A DNA stretch of 46,879 bases from positions 1-46,879 of the forward strand of contig JANLIQ010000017.1 in assembly GCA_024654065.1 (NCBI GenBank), in the 5' to 3' direction. The DNA is from Candidatus Berkelbacteria bacterium. Lineage in GTDB: Bacteria > Patescibacteriota > UBA1384 > 2-12-FULL-50-11. The notes beneath the pieces are model-generated. The model saw only the letters and a list, made by a program, of their open reading frames with translations. It was not told where the DNA came from and did no database searches. Both the position numbers and the translations under genes were made by a program. Positions 1-7,365 of this stretch are shown piece by piece (position 1 is the first letter of the stretch; every line of letters starts with the position of its first letter).

Positions 1-2
1 GT

Positions 3-1067
3 CTTGGAGCAATCGGCTATTACGGCGATAAGAAAACTCTGGTCGCCGATAATGCTAAAAATTCGGCGCCATCATCTTCATCCTCGCCGACCGCGACCAC
101 TACTAGTACTGCCCTACCAACCCTCAAACTCGAGGATTATTCGGGTGGCTTTTTCACTATTAAAAAGCCAGTCGACTGGACCGTCACTGTCGGTGGCAGC
201 TGCTCGACATTCTCTTTTGTGATTCATAACCCGAGCAACCCGGCCCAGATGATTATGTACTTCGGTGAAGTGGGTCCAGTTTACCTGAGCGAAAAACAAA
301 GAATGCTCGATAAAAGTTATATGGATATGGGCGGCTACAAGATTGCATGGTACGACATGCCGGTCGTCTCTCCGCTAACTCCAGAGAACTTTTTGAAAAC
401 GATGAGCACAATCACCTCTACCCCACTAGTTCAACAATTCATGACTAACTTACCGCAGTTAAAAGACGTCGACGTCATTTCTTCGACTACCGCCATCAGC
501 CCAGTTTCTGGCACGACAAAGTTGATGCGGGCGGTCTTTATAGAGAAAGGCATTCCAGCTAACGGGTTATTCTTCTTAACTACAACAGTAGTTTTACCCG
601 AAACAGGCATGGCTTCTAGCGGAATTGGATATGGAATGACCTTTATTGGCATATCTTCTGGTCGAGCGGAATTTACCTACTTAGAGAAACCTCTCAACGA
701 CAGTCTGAAAAGCTTAGATATTTCCCAAGATTACGTTTCTAAATGTATTGGTGCGCAAAACGCTCAAACGCAGAATGCTCTTAAAACTAGTAAAACTCTT
801 TCCGAAACATCAGATATCATCACGCAAGGCTATGATAACCGCAATAAATCTGATGATATTATTTCAGAAAAACGATCCGATGTGATGCTTGGTCGCGATC
901 GAGTTTATGATCCTGATACAGGCAATGTATACGACGTTAAAAACGGGTGGTATGACAGTTACAATATTAACCGCCAAGAGTTCAAAATGAACAATTTAGA
1001 ACAACTACCCCAGAGCGATTGGAATCTGTGGACCTCACCCACCAAAGACGCCAAAGAGATTGACTGA
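3..1067 (+). CDS. Membrane-anchored hypothetical surface protein, 5' end cut by window edge
   Basis: The reading frame is open from base 3 to the TGA at 1065-1067, so the gene starts before the window. An internal ATG at 219 opens a shorter frame, but the 70 codons before it are clearly coding in the same frame and should be kept. The visible start (LGAIGYYGDKK) looks like the end of a transmembrane anchor. It is followed by a Ser/Thr/Pro-rich linker (about residues 22-42) and a soluble domain beginning around GGFFTIKKPVDW. I recognise no enzymatic motif. The C-terminal 60 residues are polar and contain a YDPDTGNVYDVKNGWYD-like stretch. The layout (anchor, linker, extracytoplasmic domain) matches the three genes that follow, so a cell-surface role is inferred. 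Function unknown. Confidence 0.75.
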   Translation, partial: LGAIGYYGDKKTLVADNAKNSAPSSSSSPTATTTSTALPTLKLEDYSGGFFTIKKPVDWTVTVGGSCSTFSFVIHNPSNPAQMIMYFGEVGPVYLSEKQRMLDKSYMDMGGYKIAWYDMPVVSPLTPENFLKTMSTITSTPLVQQFMTNLPQLKDVDVISSTTAISPVSGTTKLMRAVFIEKGIPANGLFFLTTTVVLPETGMASSGIGYGMTFIGISSGRAEFTYLEKPLNDSLKSLDISQDYVSKCIGAQNAQTQNALKTSKTLSETSDIITQGYDNRNKSDDIISEKRSDVMLGRDRVYDPDTGNVYDVKNGWYDSYNINRQEFKMNNLEQLPQSDWNLWTSPTKDAKEID

Positions 1068-1218
1068 CAACGCCCGCATTACATAGGGTTGAGCTGAGAG
1101 TATTAAGGGTTAGGTTAATCAACCTTATGATTTCCACAAAACTTTCGCGTGTCCATTTGGCCTCTCGATGTTGCTCTAGGTAAAGATTCGGAAGTAGTTT
1201 TTGATACACTGTATGAAG

Positions 1219-2181
1219 ATGAAAAAGGTTTGGTGGATAGTCGTTGGAGTTGTCGTGGTGATCGTAGGAGTTGTTTGGTTGGTTATAGCGAATCGGGAGA
1301 AGGAAGTGCCGGTAACAGACATAAGTAATCCAGCTTCAGCTTCTACGGAAGCTAAGGACACCATGTGGCAAGTTGGTGATTTCGCTATTAAGGGTAACTA
1401 TGCCGATGCCGACTTAGTAAAGCTCGCAGATAAAAGCTACCGAATGTATTACTCAATTGAGCCGGAGGTGCCCGGCAATAAACTGGAAATGTATTCTGCA
1501 ACTTCAACTGACGGGGTTACCTGGAAGCAAGAAGCGGGTACTCGCAAGACTATGGCCACCTTCCCAGATGCTGTTACACTGCCCGATGGGAGATTTCGTC
1601 TTTACTTCCAAAATGCCGGCGTAATTAAAAGTGCAATTTCAGCCGACGGACTAAGTTGGACAGATGAAGCGGGTACGCGAATTGATGCAACTAATGATCT
1701 TAGCCTTGCTTTTGATAACGTTGCGGCTGAGACCGTCCTACCGCTCTCTGACGGATCGTATCTAATGGTTTACCGTGGCACAATCAACACAGCATATAGT
1801 AGCGAGACACCGAACAAAAATACTCAACTACTACTCTGGGCAACTTCCGCTGATGGTTTGTCTTGGACGAAGAAGGGTATCGCCGTAGACAGCCGAAACT
1901 CTACCCTAGAAGGCCTAACCGATGGACCAGAACTCTTTAATCTAAATGGCAAAATCCAACTGTCTTTCTGGAGCTATCTCGGTGTTTACTGGACAACTTA
2001 CGAAGCGGGGAGTTTCTCAACTAACTACACAAATGTTTACAAAGGAGAGAACGTAAATCCAATGGCTAAGTTTCCACCGAACCCACCCGGAGATCCGTCT
2101 TATGCTACCTTCGGGAATAACTTGTATATGTATTACGGAGCTCACCAACAAGGTATTAAATATGCCACTAGAAGTCTATAG
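1219..2181 (+). CDS. Membrane-anchored beta-propeller protein (sialidase/arabinanase-like)
   Basis: The 320-aa protein has a short cytoplasmic start (MKKVWW), one transmembrane helix of Val/Ile residues, and an extracytoplasmic domain. The domain contains repeats of the form SADGLSWTxEAGTR and STDGVTWKQEAGTR (residues about 95, 145, 215), typical of five- or six-bladed beta-propellers of the sialidase/GH43-GH32 type. Active-site residues cannot be assigned by eye, so carbohydrate binding or cleavage is an inference. Start choice: TTG at 1201 and ATG at 1213 are in frame, but ATG 1219 gives the MKKxWW start shared with the next two genes. No Shine-Dalgarno is visible. The next gene begins 3 nt after its stop. 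Confidence 0.8.
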   Translation: MKKVWWIVVGVVVVIVGVVWLVIANREKEVPVTDISNPASASTEAKDTMWQVGDFAIKGNYADADLVKLADKSYRMYYSIEPEVPGNKLEMYSATSTDGVTWKQEAGTRKTMATFPDAVTLPDGRFRLYFQNAGVIKSAISADGLSWTDEAGTRIDATNDLSLAFDNVAAETVLPLSDGSYLMVYRGTINTAYSSETPNKNTQLLLWATSADGLSWTKKGIAVDSRNSTLEGLTDGPELFNLNGKIQLSFWSYLGVYWTTYEAGSFSTNYTNVYKGENVNPMAKFPPNPPGDPSYATFGNNLYMYYGAHQQGIKYATRSL

Positions 2182-2184
2182 CTA

Positions 2185-3006
2185 ATGAAGAAGATCTGGT
2201 GGGTTGTTATAGCAGTAGTTGTGGTAATTCTCTTTTTGATCGGAGGAGAGGTATATAAGCGACAGACTAACTCTAAAACAAATTCAAGCAGTACCGAAAA
2301 GGATGAAGCACCAACTGTTACGACAAATTTTGTTGATGTGGATAAGATAGCCGCAATTACTAAGTTCCGTAGCTGCCAGGGACATATCGTTGTTCCTCAA
2401 GACGGATCAGAAACTAGAAGTAACATGAAACATTATTTCTATCTTAAGAAAGAGTTTACTAGTGCTCAGGGGATGGTACCTTTGTACGCCCCGTTTGACG
2501 GCTATGTATTTGATATTTTCTCCGAAGAAGGCGAAGGCTTCAGTGACCGTGTTGCAGAGTCACGTGACGTCTCTTTTTCAAAAGAAAAAGGATTTCTCAG
2601 TCGTTCCGGCTGGATGCTGACGATTTTACATATTATTCCGACTAGTTCTTTAAAAAAGGGTGATGCGGTTAAGGCTGGTCAGCTGGTTGGTCACGTTGCC
2701 TTGGAAAAAATACCACCGTATTATTCATTTGACGTTACCTATTCTAAGATGGGCACCTTCCCAAAAAAGGTTGACGGTTGGAACAGTCCTTACGCGGCAT
2801 TAGACTCGGTATTCAACCATATGGACAGTGCCATTCTTGCTCGATTCCAACTTTTTGGCATCACGACACCAGAAAGTTTTATTATTTCCAAATCTATTCG
2901 CGATGCTTCACCGTGCCAGTACAGATCTGGAAGCGTCCAATTTGACCGAGAACTGAACAAAGATTGGGCTAACGATTGGATCGGAAACATAAAGGATGCG
3001 GTTTAG
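2185..3006 (+). CDS. Membrane-anchored M23/lipoyl-fold-like surface protein
   Basis: The 273-aa protein starts MKKIWW, then has one transmembrane helix (residues about 7-24), a Ser/Thr/Lys linker and a globular domain. The segment VPLYAPFDGYVFDI ... LKKGDAVKAGQLVGHV (about residues 100-175) has the hammerhead pattern of M23 LytM-type peptidases and biotinyl/lipoyl domains. The usual HxH and HxxxD zinc ligands of an active M23 enzyme are not seen, so it is probably a non-catalytic relative that binds a cell-surface ligand. It sits 3 nt after the propeller gene and 26 nt before a homologue of the same architecture, so the three are probably co-transcribed. Confidence 0.75.
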   Translation: MKKIWWVVIAVVVVILFLIGGEVYKRQTNSKTNSSSTEKDEAPTVTTNFVDVDKIAAITKFRSCQGHIVVPQDGSETRSNMKHYFYLKKEFTSAQGMVPLYAPFDGYVFDIFSEEGEGFSDRVAESRDVSFSKEKGFLSRSGWMLTILHIIPTSSLKKGDAVKAGQLVGHVALEKIPPYYSFDVTYSKMGTFPKKVDGWNSPYAALDSVFNHMDSAILARFQLFGITTPESFIISKSIRDASPCQYRSGSVQFDRELNKDWANDWIGNIKDAV

Positions 3007-3032
3007 GTTATTAATTTGTTACACCTAGACAT

Positions 3033-4235
3033 ATGAAAAAAACCTGGTGGACTGTAATAGCAGTTTTGGTATTAGGAGGTTTAGTAGTGGGGCTACTATA
3101 TACAACCAGAGGCCAGAAACAGACTGTTAATATTCCCGACCCAAATGCGAGCCAGGCCGAAAAAGACAGCGCCGCAGTTAAAGCCGGAAAGGAACTGTCA
3201 AACAATAGATGTAGGGGCTCTGGGCCTAGGGAGCTGACGCGTTTACCGATGGAACAAACAGATTACTCCATGATCCTGCCGTATGGATTAATGGTTGGTG
3301 GTCACGTAACCCCGATCGATCACCAGTATTTCTCGCCCACAGTCTTTAACTCACCGCGAGATACTTACCCAGTTTATGCGATGGCAGATTCAAAGATCGT
3401 AGATATCCAGCCCCGTACTAACGACCGAGGGACAGAGTACAGATTTGTTTTTACAATGAGCTGTACGTTCCTTTACTACTACGACTTAGTGACTAGTTTA
3501 GCCCCAGAGATAAAGACCTATTACGATAAAAGAGACTTTAACATTGATGTAAAAGCAGGTCAGTTAGTTGGACGCATTGGAGGACAAACTTTGGATTTCG
3601 CTGTTTGGGACACGACAAAGCCCTTGCAAAACTTTGTTAACCCAACTAGCTATGTTGGAGAGTCTTGGAAGATATATACAGCTGATCCGCTAGACTACTA
3701 CTCTACTGACGCTAAGGCCAAGGCGTTATCTAAATACGTCCGTACCGCCATCCCGTTGTCTGGACGGATCGATTACGACATTGACGGCAAACTTCGTGGC
3801 AACTGGTTCGTCAAAGGCTCGGGTGGCTATAGTGCACCGAGCAAGGATCGTTCTAGCTACTGGTCGGGGCATTTAGCTATTGCACCCGAATATTTAGATA
3901 ACGCTGCGACTATAGTCTCTTTCGGAAGCTGGAACGATGGTGAAGCTAAGCAATTTGTGGCGAAAAACCCTGTTGATCCAACTACCGTTGGTACAACTTC
4001 AGGAGTAGTTAAATATGAGTTATATGGAATGAACCACTACAAATCAGACGGACGGTTGTGGGACAGTATGAATTTAACACTGGATCCAAAGCTACGGGTT
4101 AACGAAAATGAATTCGGTGGCTGTGTCTTATTCCAACTTGCTGAGGCAAGGGTGTTAAAGATGGAGCAGTTCCCAAACGAGAAGTGTGCTGGAGTCATGA
4201 CTTTTAGCGGTAAAGAGCAGACCTACGAACGATAG
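3033..4235 (+). CDS. Membrane-anchored M23/lipoyl-fold-like surface protein, larger paralogue
   Basis: The 400-aa protein starts MKKTWW with one transmembrane helix (about residues 7-25). The N-terminal half has the same fold signs as the preceding gene: DTYPVYAMADSKIVDIQ, then IDVKAGQLVGRIGGQTLDFAVWD, a typical M23/lipoyl end. A second C-terminal domain (about 215-400) is unrecognised, with paired Cys near the end (GGCVLF, NEKCAG). A metal-binding HxH is not convincing, so catalysis is doubtful. The common MKKxWW anchor in three consecutive genes suggests duplication of the anchor, or a shared export and sorting requirement. Last of the apparent operon. Confidence 0.75.
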   Translation: MKKTWWTVIAVLVLGGLVVGLLYTTRGQKQTVNIPDPNASQAEKDSAAVKAGKELSNNRCRGSGPRELTRLPMEQTDYSMILPYGLMVGGHVTPIDHQYFSPTVFNSPRDTYPVYAMADSKIVDIQPRTNDRGTEYRFVFTMSCTFLYYYDLVTSLAPEIKTYYDKRDFNIDVKAGQLVGRIGGQTLDFAVWDTTKPLQNFVNPTSYVGESWKIYTADPLDYYSTDAKAKALSKYVRTAIPLSGRIDYDIDGKLRGNWFVKGSGGYSAPSKDRSSYWSGHLAIAPEYLDNAATIVSFGSWNDGEAKQFVAKNPVDPTTVGTTSGVVKYELYGMNHYKSDGRLWDSMNLTLDPKLRVNENEFGGCVLFQLAEARVLKMEQFPNEKCAGVMTFSGKEQTYER

Positions 4236-4362
4236 TAGTGCTAAATAATGATTACAATTAGCAGTTTGAATTTGTTTTAGGTAGCGTTAGTGGCTGTATT
4301 TCTCTTTGCTATTTACTTCCGCTCTCGTTAGCGCTAAAACTTAAAAAAGATAGGAGGTAAGT

Positions 4363-4527
4363 ATGGATAAGCATTATGCCTGCCCCGGCGGTTGCGGTGG
4401 CATGTCGATAGACATGAAGGCTTGCGACACCGACGGCTGTGAGAAAAATGGTGAAATGATGAAGGAGTGCGACTGCCACGATAACGAGCACGCCCAAATC
4501 ATGGAAACCATCGAAGAAGTCATCTAG
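4363..4527 (+). CDS. Small Cys-rich protein (54 aa), CxGGCGG type
   Basis: A strong Shine-Dalgarno (TAGGAGG, 4351-4357) sits 5 nt before ATG 4363, and the frame ends at TAG 4527. The protein contains CPGGCGG at the start, then Cys at about 22, 27, 36 and 38, with His 4, 39 and 43, and an acidic tail. The Cys/His spacing suggests a small metal-binding (probably zinc) fold. I recall similar short CxGGCGG proteins in Patescibacteria genomes but cannot name a family. A candidate promoter, TTTACT-N17-TAAAAC, lies just upstream. Too short for many gene callers. Function unknown. Confidence 0.75.
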   Translation: MDKHYACPGGCGGMSIDMKACDTDGCEKNGEMMKECDCHDNEHAQIMETIEEVI

Positions 4528-4569
4528 TTGCTCCTGTACTACAAGGGGACTTACTGGTAAAATCTTAAT

Positions 4570-5088
4570 ATGGCTGAACATCTTCAGACAATTATTTTTA
4601 TGGTTCGTCACGGCCAGACCGATTCGGCTTACAGTCGAGAAGCGGGGATTGATAGTCAGCGACAACTGACAGATACGGGTGTCCAGCAATCCGTCGCTCT
4701 TGGACGATACTTAGCGGCGTTTGCGCCCTCGGCAATATATTCTAGTCCGCTTGACCGTTGTATCGACACGGCCGCGGCCATCAAAACGGAAGTCGGCCTA
4801 GATGACAAAATTGTCATCACCAAGCAATTGCAGGAAATTTACTCTTCTGAACCGCGCCAGGAAGCAGGGGAGAGGGGAGAGTCGATTTTCCAAACTGTCT
4901 TACAGACACATCGGGGCGAGCAGGTGGTCGCTGTTACCCATCAGTACATAATTGGTTACATTGTGGCTGACTTTTTGGGAGTAGGGTTCAGAGACGTGCC
5001 GTGCGAATTCGCCGATGTATATCGTCTCGTTTTTGCCGACAAAACTTTAGTCGAAGCCACTAGACTTCAGCCAGCTAAAGCAGCGTAG
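4570..5088 (+). CDS. Histidine phosphatase family protein (phosphoglycerate mutase-like)
   Basis: The 172-aa protein has the family signature VRHGQT near residue 12 (RHG; the His is phosphorylated), followed by LTDTGVQQSVALGRYL, YSSPLDRCIDTA and, near residue 120, VTHQ with the second catalytic His. The length fits a single-domain phosphatase of the SixA/CobC/GpmB group. The substrate cannot be told; a CobC-type (cobalamin) role is possible but unproven. ATG 4570 is preceded by TAAAAT (4558-4563) with a 6-nt gap, the leaderless pattern seen throughout this window. Plus strand, 42 nt after the Cys-rich small gene. Confidence 0.85.
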   Translation: MAEHLQTIIFMVRHGQTDSAYSREAGIDSQRQLTDTGVQQSVALGRYLAAFAPSAIYSSPLDRCIDTAAAIKTEVGLDDKIVITKQLQEIYSSEPRQEAGERGESIFQTVLQTHRGEQVVAVTHQYIIGYIVADFLGVGFRDVPCEFADVYRLVFADKTLVEATRLQPAKAA

Positions 5089-5115
5089 ATTTACGATTTA
5101 AGATTTACGATTTAA
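5088..5115 (+). repeat. Two tandem copies of a 14-bp unit
   Basis: The unit GATTTACGATTTAA occurs twice in direct succession, starting in the stop codon of the histidine phosphatase gene, and is followed by GAATC. No known function. Confidence 0.9.
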
Positions 5116-5170
5116 GAATCAAGATGCGGTCTTTACTATATCAGCACTAGGAAATATTGCTCCTCAACTC

Positions 5171-5201
5171 TTGACTTTAACCCGAGAGTAGTATATACTA
5201 C
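5171..5201 (+). promoter_or_regulatory. Promoter with palindromic -10 for the 5212 gene
   Basis: TTGACT (5171-5176), a 17-nt spacer and TATACT (5194-5199) form a near-consensus sigma-70 promoter. The -10 lies inside a perfect 14-bp palindrome, GTAGTATATACTAC (5188-5201), which could be an operator. The start would fall about 5 nt before the ATG, so the mRNA is nearly leaderless. Confidence 0.75.
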
Positions 5202-5211
5202 CGAAAGTTCG

Positions 5212-5793
5212 ATGAACCTTACAGTAATTACCGAGCCCCGCCAGGGGCAGGTGAATTCGTCGGCGAAGACTTCTGCATCGAAGTCGATCGAGTTGCTACG
5301 GAAGTTGGGCAGGATGTTCGACTACCAGCACTATTCAACCTGTCAGGAAAGCATCGGAGCGATCGAGCGCCTGCTCAATCGTGGCGATGCCAAGGGCGCG
5401 GCAGCAACTGGCTTCGAACTGGTTCGTCAGCGACGGCAGGATGCCCTGCCGAGCTACCTCGAGGCGATCAAGGACGAGATCGAGGAGCTCGAGGATGTCG
5501 GCGACTTCAAGTCACAGTTCGTCGATGCTCAACTCGAGATGGGTCGTAACGGGGATCGGGGATTCGACGCCGGATTCCGTTCTCTGATGAAACTACGGAG
5601 CTGCGTGTACGATGCACGCAGAGCGCAAGCTCCCAAGCCTCGGTACGACTCGTCGCCCGTCGTCTCAACGGAGTCGATATACGAGCGAGACAGGCGGCTG
5701 GCCATCAAGCGAGCCAAAGCAGCTCGCCACCAGGCGAACCGACAAGCTCGGGGCGACCGCGATCGCGCCCTCAAGCTCAAAGCTGGCAAGTAA
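5212..5793 (+). CDS. Orphan hypothetical protein, basic C-terminal tail
   Basis: The 193-aa soluble protein has no transmembrane segment and no motif I recognise. Residues 20-115 are helical-looking (RKLGRMFDYQHYSTCQES, LPSYLEAIKDEIEELEDV). The last 45 residues are rich in Arg/Lys/Ala (RAKAARHQANRQARGDRDR) and may bind nucleic acid. The gene is visibly more GC-rich than its neighbours, stands alone between its own promoter (5171-5199) and its own terminator (5820-5846), and has no Shine-Dalgarno. This single-gene, own-terminator style recurs in four other orphan genes of the window and may reflect recent acquisition. Function unknown. Confidence 0.75.
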   Translation: MNLTVITEPRQGQVNSSAKTSASKSIELLRKLGRMFDYQHYSTCQESIGAIERLLNRGDAKGAAATGFELVRQRRQDALPSYLEAIKDEIEELEDVGDFKSQFVDAQLEMGRNGDRGFDAGFRSLMKLRSCVYDARRAQAPKPRYDSSPVVSTESIYERDRRLAIKRAKAARHQANRQARGDRDRALKLKAGK

Positions 5794-5819
5794 GCCAGCC
5801 AAGTCCTTTCAGGTTCTAC

Positions 5820-5846
5820 AGCCCCGCCATCCGGCGGGGCTTCGTT
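5820..5846 (+). terminator. Rho-independent terminator after the 5212 gene
   Basis: A 9-bp stem AGCCCCGCC/GGCGGGGCT with a 4-nt loop is followed by TCGTTT. It separates the orphan gene from tgt. Confidence 0.85.
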
Positions 5847-5868
5847 TACCTAAAAATTGTTTAACAGG

Positions 5869-5874
5869 TATAAT
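5869..5874 (+). promoter_or_regulatory. -10 element of tgt (leaderless arrangement)
   Basis: A perfect TATAAT ends 7 nt before the tgt ATG; no good -35 is seen. Transcription would start at or one base before the ATG. Confidence 0.7.
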
Positions 5875-5881
5875 TCTAACA

Positions 5882-7012
5882 ATGAAGTTTTCGGCCCGTC
5901 ATACTGTGAAGAACTCCCACGCTCGAACAGGGATATTGACTACACCTCACGGGGTTATTCAAACTCCTGTCTTTATGCCGGTGGCGACATCGGGAGCGGT
6001 CAAGACGCTCTCTCCGGAAGAAGTAAAAAATTTAGGGGCGGAAATTATTTTGGGCAACACCTACCATCTCCACTTGCGACCGGGTGAAGAGCTAATTGCC
6101 GCTGAGGGAGGTTTACAAAAATGGATGAACTGGCTCGGCCCGATCTTGACTGATTCCGGCGGTTACCAAGCTTTTTCATTGGGTGCCACTCGTTCCAAGT
6201 CTGCCAAAACGACTGACGAAGGCGTAAGATTTTTCTCACACCTCGACGGCAAAAAACTATTTTTTACCCCAGAATCAGCGATCGATATCCAGCTTAAACT
6301 TGGCGGTGACATTGTTATGGTTCTAGATGACTGCGCTCCGTTTCCGGCAACCGAGAAACGCTTGTACGCCGCGGTCAAGAGAACAGGGGAGTGGGCGAAA
6401 AGATCGACTGAGCACTGGCAAAGAGAGGGGATAGCCCTTCGACAAGCTCAGGGTAAAGGGTTGTTTGGGATCGTTCAGGGTGGGCTGAACAAAGAACTGC
6501 GACAACAGTCTCTGAAGGACATTCAAAGCTTGCCGTTTGACGGCATTGCGATCGGCGGGGTGTCGGTGGGGGAGGGCAAACAAAATATGCTCGCGGCGGT
6601 AGACTTTATCGCCAACGATTTAGACCCTACTCGCCCACATTATCTAATGGGTGTTGGCGAACCGATAGATTTAATTCGGATGATTCACCGCGGTATCGAC
6701 ATGTTTGATTGCGTACTACCGACTCGCTTAGCACGTCACGGCGCATTTTGGACAACAAACTTCAAGAGAGAGAATATCCGTCGAGCCAGTTTCACTAACC
6801 AGTCCAAATCTCTCGACCCAAAGTGCAATTGCCCAACCTGCCAAACCTATTCAGCTAGCTATTTGCGCCACTTGGTTATGACAAATGAGTCTCTTGGTCT
6901 GAGATTACTATCTATTCATAATCTTTCAATAATCTTTAATCTCTTAAGAGAAATTCGATCTTCAATCGAGAACGATAATTTTGTCAATAAATTTGGGCCC
7001 CACCTCTCTTAG
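5882..7012 (+). CDS. tgt: tRNA-guanine(34) transglycosylase
   Basis: The 376-aa enzyme exchanges guanine for a queuine precursor at position 34 of GUN-anticodon tRNAs. Diagnostic motifs are NTYHLHLRPGEE, LTDSGGYQAFSL (substrate Asp), GGVSVGEGK and FDCVLPTRLARHG (the nucleophile Asp region). The C-terminal zinc site is CNCPTC followed by a His in LRHL. The length matches bacterial Tgt. A longer frame begins at 5612 but runs through the upstream orphan gene and its terminator, so ATG 5882 is the start. No other queuosine gene is seen in the window; preQ1 or queuine may be salvaged, or the other genes lie elsewhere. A partner of the upstream genes is not suggested. Confidence 0.95.
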   Translation: MKFSARHTVKNSHARTGILTTPHGVIQTPVFMPVATSGAVKTLSPEEVKNLGAEIILGNTYHLHLRPGEELIAAEGGLQKWMNWLGPILTDSGGYQAFSLGATRSKSAKTTDEGVRFFSHLDGKKLFFTPESAIDIQLKLGGDIVMVLDDCAPFPATEKRLYAAVKRTGEWAKRSTEHWQREGIALRQAQGKGLFGIVQGGLNKELRQQSLKDIQSLPFDGIAIGGVSVGEGKQNMLAAVDFIANDLDPTRPHYLMGVGEPIDLIRMIHRGIDMFDCVLPTRLARHGAFWTTNFKRENIRRASFTNQSKSLDPKCNCPTCQTYSASYLRHLVMTNESLGLRLLSIHNLSIIFNLLREIRSSIENDNFVNKFGPHLS

Positions 7013-7029
7013 TAAAGAAGAAAGTCTGG

Positions 7030-7035
7030 TATATT
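7030..7035 (+). promoter_or_regulatory. -10 element for the 7042 operon
   Basis: TATATT ends 6 nt before ATG 7042, the leaderless arrangement. No clear -35. Confidence 0.55.
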
Positions 7036-7041
7036 TGATGT

Positions 7042-7365
7042 ATGAAGGAGAGGGGAGATATTCTCCAGGATCGTGGTGTACAACCGGAAGGGGAGACGGG
7101 TAAACAAGAGACCCGTTCCGAAGTTGTCGAGAGCCCAGAAACCGTCACCCCAGAAACTAGCTCATCCATATTGGAACCCACGGTATCCCAGGCACCAGAG
7201 AGTCAACAAGTACTAAAAGAGCTTTCTGTGAGTGACGGAAACGCTGTCGTTAGAAAACTCGAGGACTTACCTGCAGACAAGACAGTGGATCCGGTAACAC
7301 TCCAGGAGTTAATAGAGACCACAATGAGTATTACAGATACCGAGCATACTGACACTAATGTCTAG
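7042..7365 (+). CDS. Acidic, probably disordered protein upstream of two translocase-like ATPases
   Basis: The 107-aa protein is rich in Glu, Ser, Thr and Pro (SPETVTPETSSSILEPTVSQ), with only one region (about 60-95) that could fold into a helix. No known domain, signal peptide or membrane segment is seen. Its last 8 nt overlap the start of the next gene (ATGTCTAG), so translation is likely coupled and it is the first gene of a three-gene operon. By position it may be a small partner or regulator of the ATPases. A -10 (TATATT) sits 6 nt upstream of the ATG. Confidence 0.7.
   Translation: MKERGDILQDRGVQPEGETGKQETRSEVVESPETVTPETSSSILEPTVSQAPESQQVLKELSVSDGNAVVRKLEDLPADKTVDPVTLQELIETTMSITDTEHTDTNV

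Noticed and set aside
4309..4689. 126-aa minus-strand frame over the Cys-rich gene
   Set aside because: Antisense to two supported plus-strand genes, with no promoter or ribosome binding site.
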